From the NCBI RefSeq assembly GCF_042186555.1, contig NC_133336.1:35418257-35482256 (forward strand): DNA of 64,000 nt. The letters are read 5' to 3'. The DNA is from Aquarana catesbeiana. Taxonomy: Eukaryota; Chordata; Amphibia; Anura; Ranidae. The translations under genes were made by a program, and so were the position numbers. This document shows, one piece after another, positions 11,435-22,595 of this stretch. Below the pieces are notes generated by a model. The model searched no databases. It was not told the DNA's origin and was given only the letters and a program-made list of their open reading frames with translations. Every line of letters starts with the position of its first letter. Position 1 is the stretch's first letter.

Positions 11435-12005
11435 TGTACAAACTCACCTAGGTGATGCAGCATTGGTCCGATGCTGCATCTGTCCCCTGCACCTGAGAAC
11501 TGAGCCATCAAAGACCGCTGATCGCTCAGTTTTCAGGTTTGCTCTGAGCACAGAGCAATGACTCAGTCACAGATACTCAGCTCTGTCCCTCCAGCACTCA
11601 CTGGAGCTCTGGGCATGGGAAGGGGGTGGGAGCAGCTGGCTCAGCCTCTCAGCAACTTGCTGAGAGGCTGAGCCAGCTGCCAGTCCAGGGCATCTGGTTG
11701 GATCCTAACATTAAAGTCTGTATCTATCCGAAGCCTGGATCGGCTGAATGACGTCAGCTGACAGTGCACTTTAGGCAGCTGTCAGTTGAATATGGGTCAC
11801 AGGAGTGAACTTTATTCTTCTAGGACAGGGATAAGCAATTAGCGGACCTCCAGCTGTTGCAGAACTACAAGTCCCATGAGGCATAGCAAGACTCTGACAG
11901 CCGCAGGCATGACACCCAGAGGCAAAGGCATGTTTTGCAACAGCTGAAGGTCCGCTAATTGGATATCCCTGTTCTAGGAGAAGAAAGGGCCAAAAGCTTT
12001 TGACC
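11435..12005. mobile_element. Interspersed repeat shared with 3240-3668
   Basis: Same ordered blocks as 3240-3668 (ACCTAGGTGATGCAGCATTGG, GCTGAGAGGCTGAGCCAG, GCCTGGATCGGCT). It is interrupted by a 146-bp hAT MITE. The right end reads AAAAGCTTTTGACC...TTCTCCTTTTAAG. Confidence 0.6.
11826..11971. mobile_element. 146-bp hAT MITE, 8-bp TSD
   Basis: Target duplications TTCTAGGA at 11818-11825 and 11972-11979 are identical. The 36-base termini starting CAGGGATAAGCAATTAGC and, reversed, CAGGGATATCCAATTAGC match at about 33 positions. It is a complete, very small hAT derivative. Confidence 0.93.
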
Positions 12006-12027
12006 CTACTTCTCCTTTTAAGCTGAA

Positions 12028-12532
12028 GTCTATGTGTCCCGTCACTTTGAATAATTCATTTGGGCCAAGCTGGCCCAAGCAAACTATTTCTTTTTCTAAG
12101 GGATTTGGCCTCTGCTGTGTTCTACAGCAGTATAACTTCCCATCTGTTGCCGGGACAAAATCGAGTCAGCCTGAATGTTTCTTAGCCATTCAGGAAAAGC
12201 CTTGTGTTTTTATCATTAAATACAAGGCTTCCTCTGATTGGGCAAAGTGGAGAGGCGCGTGGATGACATCACAATCTCCACTTCAGCCTATTAGGAGAAG
12301 CCTTGTATTTATGGATACAAATAGAAGGCCTCTCCTGAATGGCTAAAAAGCATTCAATCTGACTCAATTTTGTTCTAGCAGCAGATGGGAAGCTGCCATG
12401 CTGTGGAACAGGGTGCAGCCATACTTTGTGGATGATGCTATGGCAGTAGGATACAGTGTATGAAGCCGAATCACTTAGTAATGGAAATAGTTTGGGCCAG
12501 TTTGACCCAAACTAAGTATTTAAAGTTACAGG
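12028..12532. repeat. 500-bp imperfect palindrome
   Basis: Mirrored segments: GGGCCAAGCTGGCCCAAGC with TTTGGGCCAGTTTGACCCAAA, ACTTCCCATCTG with CAGATGGGAAG, TTAGCCATTCAGG with CTGAATGGCTAA, and two ACAAGGCTT blocks near the centre (about 12260). It looks like a long snap-back MITE. Confidence 0.7.
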
Positions 12533-12545
12533 AAATGAATATATA

Positions 12546-13855
12546 TAGCGCACTACCCCCGTAGGAGCTGCTGATAGTTCATTCCTTTCTGTAGTGTGGT
12601 TCCATTACCCCCTTCCTTGCACAGATTGACACAGCAGACAGTCCAGAACAGTTGAACATTAAACTTTATTCTTTTCCCTTAATGCATGGCAGAAAAGAAT
12701 GTGCAATATGTACAGTCTGTATCTTCAGGAAGTATGAGCTGCCTCTAAATCTTTGGTTCCTGTAATGGTAGTTCTATCGTTTTCCCTTAATGAACCTAGA
12801 GTGCCTCTCTGAAAAACACCTTGGGACTCAGATCTTAGAAGTGCCAGGCGTCACCTGTCTGTCTTGACTCCTGCAATCCACCCCGATCGACTGCATCCTC
12901 TCTGAACCCTCAGGCCTTCAGGTTCAAGATCTGGTGCTATCCAGCACTGAGAGCATTACACCCCCAGGCCTTCAAGCCTGGACCCCTGAGGGTCACATTC
13001 TTGCTGCTTCTCTGGATTACATTCCCATCTCCAACCACCTCCTCCAACAACTCCCCTGGAGCATGTGATCCCAGTTTATATAGGCTTAATAGCCCCTGCC
13101 CACTTAAATTAATGATTGGTTCATGGTAGCCCATACAAACTAACTGCATCCTGTGTCCAAACCACCTTCCCTCCAGCACCTCTCACTGGAAGAACAGGGC
13201 ATCACTCATAACAGAATACAGGTGATCACACCCCCAGTTTTACTCTGTCACTTCTCCCAACCAAATCAAACCCAACCAGGCTTAAAGCGGAGTTCCACAC
13301 AAAAATGGAACTTCCGCTTTTCGAAACCCTCCCCCCCTCCGGTGTCACATTTGGCACCTTTCAGGGGGGAGGGGGGTGCAGATACCTGTCTAAGACAGGT
13401 ATTTGCACCCACTTCCGGCATAGACTCCCATGGGAGTCTACGCCTCTTCCCGTCCCCACCGCGCTGTCTCCTGGGAAACACACAGCTCCCAGGAGAGAGC
13501 GGGGACCACCTGGGACGCGCAGCGTGACTCGCGCATGCGCAGTAGGGAACCGGCAAGTGAAGCCGCAACGCTTCACTTCCTGATTCCCTCACCTAGGATG
13601 GCGGCGGCAGCTGCCGAGAACCGAGCGGGTTCTCGGCGTCGCCTGCCGACATCGCTGGACCCTGGGACAGGTAAGTGGCCATGTATTAAAAGTCAGCAGC
13701 TGCAGTATTTGTAGTTGCTGGCTTTTAATATTTTTTTTTTTTTGGCGGTGTGGGTGGACCCCCGCTTTAAGCCAACAGGGCAATGCACTGCCAATTTTAC
13801 CTAACACTAACCCTCACTAACTAGTTAGCACACACCTAAGTAGGTGGGCGCTACA
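12546..13855 (-). mobile_element. Solo LTR (TGTAGCG family), MITE inside
   Basis: In minus orientation it starts TGTAGCGCCCACCTAC (13855) and ends ..GCGCTAT near 12546. It has a TATA-like TATATAAACTGG (13074-13085, reversed) and an AATAAA signal (reverse of TTTATT, 12665-12670). Removing the MITE at 13282-13770 leaves about 820 bp. No internal retrotransposon sequence flanks it. A related LTR in the other orientation is at 27158-28042. The flanking TATAT-rich bases make the exact 5-bp duplication ambiguous. Confidence 0.68.
13282..13770. mobile_element. TTAA-bounded MITE, AAAGCGG ends
   Basis: TTAAAGCGGAGTTCCAC on the left and CCCCCGCTTTAA on the right form inverted ends with TTAA at 13282-13285 and 13767-13770. 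An almost identical copy lies inverted at 55124-55610. It contains CCCATGGGAGTCTA and GAACCGAGCGGGTTCTCGG hairpins. No real gene; the open frames on both strands are shared with the other copy. Confidence 0.82.
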
Positions 13856-14377
13856 TATATTTCTATTTTTTTTTTCCAGCATAACAGTTAAAGTCTGCAA
13901 CTGGCCTGAGTGGGGGAAAGACTATTATGGCAGCTGAACTGAAAATTGAAAGGCAGAGCCAGGATGACTTACAAAAAACACATCTACAGGCTCTTCTATC
14001 TACAGATATGTGGGTGCTTCCAAAATGAGCAGAAAAATTATTTTATCAACAAATTCCCAAATTTCAAATTTCATCCCCAAAAAATTATCTCTTGCCTATT
14101 GGACTTGAAATTAATGACATTACAACTTCACCATAATAGTACTGACCTTATCTGACTACAGAGCTGTGCAGGAGTACTGCTCTCAATGCCAGCCTTCCCA
14201 GGTGTCCTGTGGTTCCTACATGTGACATGTCATGTCATATCAGATAAGGTTGACTAGAATGCAGTTTTCCTGCAGATCTTTTAAGTAAAATATTGACATT
14301 GCTGCTCAAGGAATAATATGTCTTATGTGAAATTGACTTTTGCAGAGCAGTCTTTATGGCATGTCAATGGCTTTAAA
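13856..14377. other. No feature seen
   Basis: AT-rich, unique-looking sequence. No supported gene. Confidence 0.4.
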
Positions 14378-14443
14378 CAGTCTTTCTCAACCTTTTTTTA
14401 CTACTTTGATGTAAGTGATGGGTCCCAAGGAACCAGTTCCAAA

Positions 14444-14448
<5 letters not shown>

Positions 14449-14513
<65 letters not shown>
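14449..14513. repeat. (TG)n microsatellite, ~30 units
   Basis: Uninterrupted TG dinucleotide run followed by a short TATA tract. Confidence 0.95.
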
Positions 14514-14518
<5 letters not shown>

Positions 14519-14626
14519 ATATACACTGTATATAGCTAAGTTCCGGCCTCTCCAGACCTAATGGTGACCTCCAGAGTTAGGAACAGCTGACATCCTTCTG
14601 TGTAGAGTGGGTTACACGGCATAGTG

Positions 14627-15190
14627 GGTGTAATGTAAGGTAAATTCATGGACGCCAGACACTTCTTGAATGAAAAGAGATTTTATTTTCTCTTAAACAG
14701 AACTGTGGGAGAGAGGGTTATGGCCAGGACACCCTATAGTAGTTGCAAAGTTAATCAGCAGAATCCGAGACTTCTATAGGTAAACAGCCATGCAGGGAAA
14801 GGCCGGGCATCACATTTGCATGTGTAGACACGCTGTCTCCTATGGCATCAATCTTGAACAGTTTCTAACAAAGTTGTAATGAACTCATACTTCCTCCACA
14901 ATCTCCTTTTTAGATCTTCACTCAACTGAGCTCCCAGTCTATTACTTAGACCCGCTGATCCACTGCCACTGGATCTCCTGAGCTCTTCCAATCTTCTCAC
15001 TGAGTATCTTCCTCAAGCATCACCCCCACGTCCCTACTGGGTCCTTAGCTTGGCGCTAACAGACACTCTAAAAGGTTCACCCCACTGGCCTGCTCGGTCC
15101 CTGGCTCGGCACACAATAATGCTCTGCAAGTGTCACCTCCACTGGCTGGGTCCCTGGCTTGACCTCTGTTGAAGTACCTTGTACAGTTGA
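14627..15190 (-). mobile_element. Probable LTR fragment
   Basis: On the minus strand an AATAAA signal (reverse of TTTATT near 14688) precedes a TTACATTACA end near 14627. Pyrimidine-rich blocks with CCCTGGCTTGG repeats follow. The start of the LTR cannot be placed. Confidence 0.35.
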
Positions 15191-15373
15191 GGTCAGTGTA
15201 AAAGTGTTCCTATACATTGGTCAGTATAGTACATTGGTGGTCAGTGGAAGCAATGCACTGTTATATTGGTGGTCAGTGTAGTGCTTCCTGATGACTCCAT
15301 AACTGTTTAAGGAACCCTCAGCAATCTGTGAAGGGTCTTCAGATTTTCAGGGATGCCTTTGTTGAGGAATGCT

Positions 15374-16186
15374 GCTTTAACTTATGGACTATTTCATATG
15401 GCTTCTGTAGGTTGTTTAATGTAACAGCCTAAGGAGGAAGAAAATTGCTATGCTATATTAATCTTGTATAATAATGATAATAATAATACTGACAGGAGGG
15501 CATTGCTCCTTATTTGTAATCCTCTATGCTTGTTAAACTACAGGCACAATACATAAAATTGATAATTTTATTTTCACCAAACAATAGGCAGCCCAAAACT
15601 CACAACCTTTTTAAACAATATAGAATCACACATACAGTGCACCATGCCAAAAAATATGCTTGTGGGGAGGCAATAACTATTTTTCAAGACGGTGCACTTC
15701 ATGCTCCATATTTTATCAATCTCCTTCCTAATTATGTTGGCAGTTTGATAGTGTAATACTATGGTGTACTGTTATTGAAAGTAGCAGGGGTTTATAAAGC
15801 ACACAAAAGGTTAATCAAAGTTCCTTTGTTACGGAAAATAATGGACAGTGAACCCTATGTTCTGTATGCATGTTGGAGACAATGTGATCCCCTAAAAGGA
15901 CCAAGATGCAGAGTCTAAGTCCACACCAATGTATCTTTACCAAAGTGGCCCGCAAGTAGTAATTGTTCTGGAAGATGTACCAGATTCGGCCACCAGGCAT
16001 ATCTGTGGATTTGTAAGCTGTTCATGGGTTATAACCAAAGCTTGGTACAAACTTGATGGACAGATTCAGAAATGGAGACTGGCTAATGGCTAGGGCTAGC
16101 AGAGAACAAGTATAATCATATCCAACTTAATGTCAGTAACTAGAGTTGTAGGTCTTCAGGACTGCAGAAGTTAAGTGGTCTATATT
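15374..16186. other. No feature seen
   Basis: Low-copy-looking sequence with a short AAT-rich tract near 15470. Open frames here lack family features. Confidence 0.4.
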
Positions 16187-16720
16187 AAGGCTTACCTGTA
16201 GGTGCTTGAAATATCTCCTAAACCTCCACGGTCTAGGAGATATTTACGAAAAAGCTGAGCACCGATGACTACGGCGCATGCACACTTTAGAAAGGGCACA
16301 TCGTGCTGTTTCTAATAGGGCTCATGCCGTGACTGGTGGCTCCTGCGCAAATGCGCGGGAGTGACGTCTCGCTACTCTGGCCAGTCACAGAGCAAGAGGA
16401 CGCTCCCTGCTAGTGGGGGCAACGGTGACATCGCGGGTTTCGGTTTCAGGTAAGTGACACATAGGGGGCGTTCCCCTTGTCCTATGCCAGCTCTCCAGCA
16501 CTTCCTGGTACCTCTCTCCGATCAAGCTCCTCCTACCGGTTTCGTCACCTCCAGAGGAAGTCACGAGTGTGATGAAACCGGTAGGAGGAACTTGATCGGC
16601 TGACAAGAGAGGTACCAGGAAGTGCTGGAGAGCTGGCATAGGACAGGGGGAACGCCGTGAAAACTGGTGCTGCAGAACCGGACCACAGGTAACTTTATCA
16701 CCCCTCAAGAACATAGCACT
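16187..16720. repeat. Repeat with an embedded hairpin (16468-16656)
   Basis: Arms 16468-16545 and 16571-16656 are inverted copies (CGTTCCCCTTGTCCTATGCC, AGCACTTCCTGGTACCTCT, CCTCCTACCGGTTTC), with a ~25-base loop. The flanking 16187-16460 has a separate hairpin around TCTAGGAGATATTTACG. Classification unknown. Confidence 0.65.
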
Positions 16721-17235
16721 TTAACCACTTCAGCCCCGGAAGGTTTTACCCCGTTCCTGACCAGAGCACTTTTTACAATTTGGTACTGCTTCGCTTTAAC
16801 TGGTAATTGGGTACAGCATTGCATGACCGCGCAAATGAAATTTGTGTACTTTTTTCCCCACAAATAGAGCTTTCTTTTGATGGTATTTGATTGCCTCTGC
16901 CATTTTTATTTTTTATGATATAAACGGAAAAAAAAAGAAAATTTTGAAAAAAAAAATATATTTTCTACTTTTTGTTATAAGAAAAATCCAATAAACTCAA
17001 TTTTTTTTAAAAATTGGAAAACCAACTTTATTGAAAAAATATATGCTTGGTACATAAAATAACATAAGCCAACATGGCCAAATCAGTAATATATACATGA
17101 GCACATTAAGTTATCTACATGATATAGGATGACATATCCATCGGACATGAAGCCGGTACATAATGGAGAAGAAGGGGGAAAAAAAAGGGGGGGGGGGGAG
17201 GAGAGAAGAAGATAAGAGATGAACATGACAACATT

Positions 17236-17463
17236 TCAAGTACATGTTTCACCATCCTCCAACCATCTGTTCCAGACCTGCTCGTATTTAAGCGGGCATC
17301 CTCTATGTACATAAATCAGCTGCTTATATGGGAGAATGTCATTGATTTCTTTTTTCCAACACTGGATTGTAGGGGGTAGGGCCTGCATCCAATTACGGGC
17401 AATCGCTTTTCTCGCCAAGAATAGCGTTTCATGTAAAAAAGGTACGGAGGGGTTTGTCAGCAT
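17236..17463 (-). pseudogene. L1 ORF2 C-terminal fragment
   Basis: Encodes the conserved tail of amphibian/fish L1 ORF2, including ARKAIARNWMQALPPT and EQVWNRWLED. It is separated from the RT core by frame changes between about 17470 and 17830. Confidence 0.75.
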
Positions 17464-17826
17464 CTAAGTCAGGTAGCAGACCAAGTAGACACATCTTAGG
17501 ATCTAGGGTAGCCGGGGAGCCCATTTGATCGTGCAGGAAGCGTATTACTTGTATCCACTACGCTTGAATAGTTGGGCAGGACCATATAAGGTGATAGAAG
17601 GAGCCCGGGGTGTAATCGCATAGTCAGCATCCTGGATTATACATGGGTTTGAAATGCACTAACCTCTGAGGAGTCAGATATGTCCTATGTGTAATATATA
17701 ACTGTGTTAGGCGGTCCGACAGTTTAGGGGAAACTTTTTTCACCTCTTACAAGATCTCATCCCAATCCTCATCCTCAATCAGTCCAACTTCCGCCTCCCA
17801 TCTACTCTTAGCACTATAGGCCAAAG

Positions 17827-18048
17827 CTACGGAGTTGGGAAGACGGATGGCGGAGTAGAGATTAGTTTGGCTGGCTCGGCACCTGTAATCGTGTCAACTA
17901 TGGAGGGGACTATAAGGGATGGGGTAGAACCAGCAAACTGAGTTTGTATAGCATGGCGGAGTTGTAGGTACCTGAAAAGGAGGTGATTAGGAAGTGAGAA
18001 TTCTTCTTTTAGTGTTTGGAATGTTTTAAGTCCCATGGTGGTCATCAT
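17827..18048 (-). pseudogene. L1 ORF2 post-RT fragment
   Basis: Frame-shifted continuation of the RT core: SLPNHLLFRYLQLRHAI is typical of the region after the thumb domain. It begins next to the stop that closes the RT frame at 18045. Confidence 0.7.
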
Positions 18049-19211
18049 CTGGTGTATACAAGATCCGTTGCGTATCTAAACCTCGGGGTCTGGGATAGAC
18101 AACAGCTCAGGCAGGCATGTGTTGAACCAAAGGGGGTCTGGGAATAAATCAGCGGAGTCCTGAGTTTTTGTAGTGCCAACCGCCACACCCTCCGATGATG
18201 TGTCAACATGCCTGCTTTGTATTGGGGGGTATGTCCTGTCGATGGGGCCCTTAGGACTGACTGAAGTGGGGTATGAGCAGGGTTATTAGGGTGTTCACAG
18301 ATTAGTAGCTGGCATCTTGGTAGCTCGTTCTTGTCAAAATGATAGAAGTGGGATAATTGAAAGGCAAGATAATAGTCCTGAAAATCTGGAAGCGCAACTC
18401 CTCCCAATGTCACTGGGTTCTTAAGTATTTTCCAGGATAATTTATGTCTGCTGTGTCCCCATATAAACGAATTAAGAATAGATTCAATTGTCTTGAAGAA
18501 TTTTTGTGGTATATACAGGGGAGCATGCCACACCAGATAGAGTATTTTTGGGAGAAGTATCATTTTGACTAGACTGATGCGTCCCATGACACCCAGGGGT
18601 AGTCGAGCCCAAATTTGTGTCTTAGTCTTGATCAGAGTGTACAAGGGTTCAATATTCAGGAGTGTGTAGTCTGTAAGCGATCTAGTAATCTGCACACCGA
18701 GATACTTAATTACAGAGACCCTGGGGAGCGTCAGAGGGGGGGGTGTGAGTGCAGGGGGGAAATGGTCAATCAGAAGGATCTGGGATTTAGACCAATTTAT
18801 GCTTAGGCCCAAGTGACTACCAATATGCTCTATGGAGTGGAGGGCTGCTACAAGGGAGGGACCAGAGTCGGCCAAGTAGAGGAGTGTATCATCTGCATAC
18901 ATCCCAATCTTTTCTTTCATATTCCCTATCCTGAGGCCTCGAATATTGGTGTCCGCACGAACCATAATGGCCAACGGCTCCACAGCCAATGCATACAGCA
19001 TGGGGGAAAGGGGGCAGCCTTGGCGGGTCCCTCTCTCCAGCGGGAATTGATCGGAGAGCCAGCCATTTACAAACAACTTAGCCTTCGGGGATTGATACAG
19101 GAGCTGGACCCAACGGACAAAGTTGGGGCCAAGTCCAAATCTTGAGAGGCACTCCCATAGGTAGTTCCACTCCACGGAATCGAAGGCCTTGGCGGCGTCC
19201 AGAGCCACCAT
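18045..19211 (-). pseudogene. L1 ORF2 reverse transcriptase core
   Basis: A 388-codon frame with the RT palm. The ALDAAKAFDSVEW motif (residues 3-15) carries the first catalytic Asp, and RQGCPLSPMLYAL (63-75) and MYADDTLLYL (104-113) carry the YADD pair. The thumb follows, with KYLGVQI and WGRISLVKM-like motifs. The family is the L1 superfamily (endonuclease-type LINE), whose protein nicks DNA and copies its RNA at the nick. A -1/+1 shift near 19100-19211 separates it from the upstream fingers, so no intact protein can be made. Confidence 0.9.
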
Positions 19212-19441
19212 GACCCTCGAGCCGACTTCATCGTGGGACCCCTGAATAGACGGCGAATATTCATAGCAGTGTTCTTCCCCGGCATAAAGCCTGTCTGATC
19301 AGGGTGGATCAGGGAAAGAATGACCTGGTTAAGGCGGGAGGCTAGAATCTTGGCAAGTATTTTAATGTCTACCTGTAGTAGGGAGATGGGTCCATAAGAC
19401 TCTGGGTATTTGGGGTCCTTACCAGGCTTAGGGATTACCAC
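19067..19441 (-). pseudogene. L1 ORF2 RT fingers fragment
   Basis: Contains VIPKPGKDP, SYGPISLLQVDIKILAKILA and HPDQTGFMPG, the RT motifs upstream of the palm. About the last 45 residues are out of frame and overlap the palm fragment in another frame, which marks the frameshift. Confidence 0.85.
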
Positions 19442-19444
19442 TAT

Positions 19445-20031
19445 TTAAGCTTCTCTCATAGAGGGGGGTAGGATTCCCGTATCAAATATGGATTTGTATA
19501 GATCATGAAGTTTAGGGATTAAAATTTCAGAGTAGGTGGCATCAAATTCAAGTGGTAGGCCCTCTGAACCTGGAGCCCTAGATGTAGCCAGACAGGAGAT
19601 GGCCTCAGAGATATCTTCCTTAGTAATGGGAGCTTCTAAAAGTTCACATTGGGCATCAGTCAATCTAGGGAATTTAATACTCGCTAAATAGTCTTTGGTA
19701 TCTTGGGGAGTGTGAGTGACCCAGGAGGTGTAAAGTGCACGGTAAAATCTCGCAAACTCCTCCGCTACTTGTTGCGGATCAGTGACGTAATTCCCCTGGG
19801 GGTCAGTCAACGACACCACTACTGGGGGAAGCGAATCTAAGTGAGCAAGATATGAAAGGAGTTTGCCTGATCTTTCTCCGTACTCAAATGCCCTTTGCCT
19901 ACAGAAAAAGATGCGTTGCTTGGCCTTCTCAATATGTAGTTGGGAGACCTGTCGCGTCTGGGTCTTGAGATTGTTGGCAGCACTAGGCGAGGGGACTCGG
20001 TGGAACGCCTCCTCCAGCACCTGTGTTCTGT
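19445..20031 (-). pseudogene. L1 ORF2 linker upstream of RT
   Basis: Encodes the region between endonuclease and RT, with EFARFYRALYTS, LLEAPITKEDISEAI and SRAPGSEGLPLEF. A TAA stop at 19445-19447 breaks it from the fingers. The open frame continues to 20083, but bases beyond 20031 belong to the flanking duplication and host MITE, so its first ~17 residues are not LINE-derived. Confidence 0.85.
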
Positions 20032-20205
20032 CAATAAACTCAATTTTAGTCATACATTTAGGCCAAAATGTATTCAGCCACATGTAAAAAAAAATGTCAA
20101 TAAGCGTATATTTATTGGTTTGCGCAAAAATTTATAGCGTCTACAAACTAGGGTACATTTTCTGGAATATACACAGCTTTTAATTTGACTGCCTCATTTC
20201 TTGAG

Positions 20206-21290
20206 GTGCTAAAATGGCAGGGCAGTACAACCCCCCCCCCCCCCATGACCACATTTTTGAAAGTAGACACCCCAAGGAAATTGCTGAGAGGCATGTTGAG
20301 CCCATTGAATATTTTTAAATATTTTTTTGTCCCAAGTGATTGAATAATGACAAAAAAAAAATTTACAAAAAGTTGTCACTAAATGATATATTGTTCAAAC
20401 ATGCCATGGGCATATGTGGAATTACACCTCGAAATACATTCTGCTGCTTCTCCTGAGTACGGGGATACCACAAATGTGGGACTTTTTGGGAGCCTAGCTG
20501 CGTACGGGGCCCCGAAAACCATTCACCACCTTCAGGATTTCTAAGGGCGTAAATTTTTGATTTCACTCCTCACTACCTATCACAGTTTCAAAGGCCATAA
20601 AATGCCAAGATGGCACAACCCCCCCCCCCCCCCCAAATGATCCCATTTTGGAAAGTAGACACCCCAAGATATTTGCTGAGAGGCATGGTGAGTATTTTGC
20701 AGCTCTCATTTTTTTTTTGAAAATGAAGAAAGAAAAGAAAAATGTATTTTTTTTTCCTTTTTTCAATTTTTAAAACTTTGTGACTAAAAGCGAGGTCTGC
20801 AAAATATTCACCATACCTCTCAGCAAATAGCTTGGGGTGTCTACTTTCCACAATGAGGTCATTTGGGGGGGAGGGGTTGTGCCATCTGGGCATTCCATGG
20901 CCTCCAAAACTGTGATAGGCAGTGAGGAGTGAAATAAAAAATTGACACCCTTAGCCTGAAGGCGGTGCTTGGTTTTCGGGGTCCCATACGTGGCTAGGCT
21001 CCCAAAAAGTCTCACACATGGTATCCCCGTACTCTGGAGAAGCAACAGAATGTATTTTGGGGTGAAATTTCACATATGCCCATGGCATGTTTGAGCAAAA
21101 TATCATTTAGTAACAACTTTGTGCAAAAAAAAAAAAAAAAATTGTCTTTTTCCCACAACTTGTGTCACAATATAAAATATTTCATGGACTCGACATGCCT
21201 CTCAGCAAATAGCTTGGGGTGTCTACTTTCCAAAATGGGGTAATTTGGGGGGGGGGTTTGAACTGTCCTGGCTTTTTACGCACAACATTT
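20206..21290. repeat. 1.1-kb imperfect palindrome inside TTAA element
   Basis: The left arm (about 20206-20745) and right arm (about 20765-21290) mirror each other over some 530 bp. Shared blocks include AAAGTAGACACCCCAAG, CTGAGAGGCATG, CATGCCATGGGCATATGTG, CTTTTTGGGAGCCTAGC and CACTCCTCACT. Each arm also has the GTAGACACCCCAAG block twice, giving four copies. C-runs vary in length between copies. Confidence 0.85.
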
Positions 21291-22595
21291 AGAAGCTTAT
21301 GTCACACATCACCCACTCTTCTAACCACTTGAAGACAAAGCCCTTTCTGACACTTTTTGTTTACATGAAACATTTTTTTTTTTTTTGCAAGAAAATTGCT
21401 TTGAACCCCCAAACATTATATATTTTTTAAAGCAAAGGCCCTACAGATTAAAATGGTGGGTGTTTCATTTTTTTTCTCGCACAGTATTTGCGCAGCGATT
21501 TTTCAAACGCATTTTTTTAAGAAAAAACATACTTTTTTAAATTTGAATGTTCTAAAACACACTATATTGCCCAAATGTGTGATGGAATAAAAAAGATGAT
21601 CTTAGGTCGAGTACATGGATACCAAATACGACATGCTTTAAAATTGCGCACAAATGTGCAGTGGCAACAAACTACATACAATTTTAAAAGCCTTTACAGG
21701 TTACCACTTTAGATTTACAGAGGTCGTCTACTGCTTACCTTACTGCCCTCAATCTGACCTTCGTGGTGATACCTCACATGCATGGTGCAATTGCTGTTTA
21801 CATTTGACGCCAGACCAAAGCTTGCGTTCGCCTTTGGATGAGAGGAGGGGGGGACAGCTGTGCTTTGTTTTTTTTTTTTTGTTTTTTTTTTGTTTTTTTA
21901 TCTTATTTTTAAACTGTTCCTTTCATTTTTTAAATCATTTTTATTGTTATCTCAGGGAATGTAAATATCCCTCATGATTGCAATAGGTAATGACAGGTAC
22001 TCTTTTTTGAAAAAATTGGGGTCTATTAGACCCTAGATCTCTCCTCTGCCCTCAAAGCATCTGACCACACCAAGATCGGTGTGATAAAATGCTTTCCCAA
22101 TTTCCCAATGGCGCTGTTTTACATCCGGCGAAATCTAAGTCATGAAATGCTTGTAGCTTCCGGTTTCTTAGGCCATAGAGATGATTGGAGCCATTTGGTC
22201 TCTGATCAGCTTCATGGTCAGCTGTCAGAACCACCAGCTGCATTCTCAGGTTCCCTGTTGGGACAGGAGAGCCAGAGAAAACCATGGAAGATGGTGGGAG
22301 GTGGGGGGACATACCCTCTCTCTGCTTGTAAAAGCAGTCTAGTGGCTAATTAGCTGCTAGGATTGCTTTTTCATGAAAGCCGACCGCTGGCTGAAAACCC
22401 ACAGGCATCATTCTAGTATAACCACTCAAAGTCCAGCAACATACCAGTATGTTGCTGGTCCTTGTTGGGCATATATTGTAATCTTTTTTTTCATGCAGCC
22501 TGTGTGCTGAACGAAAAAAAGAGATTGATCGGTAGGTATGCCCACCATTAGAATACCTCCCTTCATCCACCCACTTCTAATGATGGGCATACATT

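Larger units (their letters stand above)
14378..15373. mobile_element. hAT-like element, tentative
   Basis: The left end CAGTCTTTCTCAACC and right end (reversed) CAGCATTCCTCAAC resemble a known hAT MITE terminus. Flanks GCTTTAAA (14370-14377) and GCTTTAAC (15374-15381) are a near-duplicate, but the frame of the ends is off by one base. Inside are a (GT)n tract, an LTR-like piece and small GGTGGTCAGTG tandem repeats (15190-15290). Confidence 0.45.
17005..20031 (-). mobile_element. L1/Tx1-clade LINE, 5'-truncated, 16-bp TSD
   Basis: Exact 16-base duplications CAATAAACTCAATTTT at 16989-17004 and 20032-20047 flank a 3.0-kb minus-strand L1 with a very short poly-T at its low-coordinate (3') end. 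It retains ORF2 from just before the reverse transcriptase to the C-terminus, with several frameshifts and stops. It inserted into the TTAA element, whose sequence resumes at 20048. Confidence 0.92.

Noticed and set aside
13153..13807. Several GC-rich frames of 70-124 codons
   Set aside because: They lie across a MITE duplicated at 55124-55610 and differ between copies; no domain.
18615..19145. Plus-strand frames over the L1
   Set aside because: Antisense to the RT core, no family features.
21323..22455. Separate TTAA MITE starting TAACCACTTGAAG
   Set aside because: No TTAA at the left (it reads CTAA) and sequence seems continuous with the palindrome to its left; more likely internal to the giant element.
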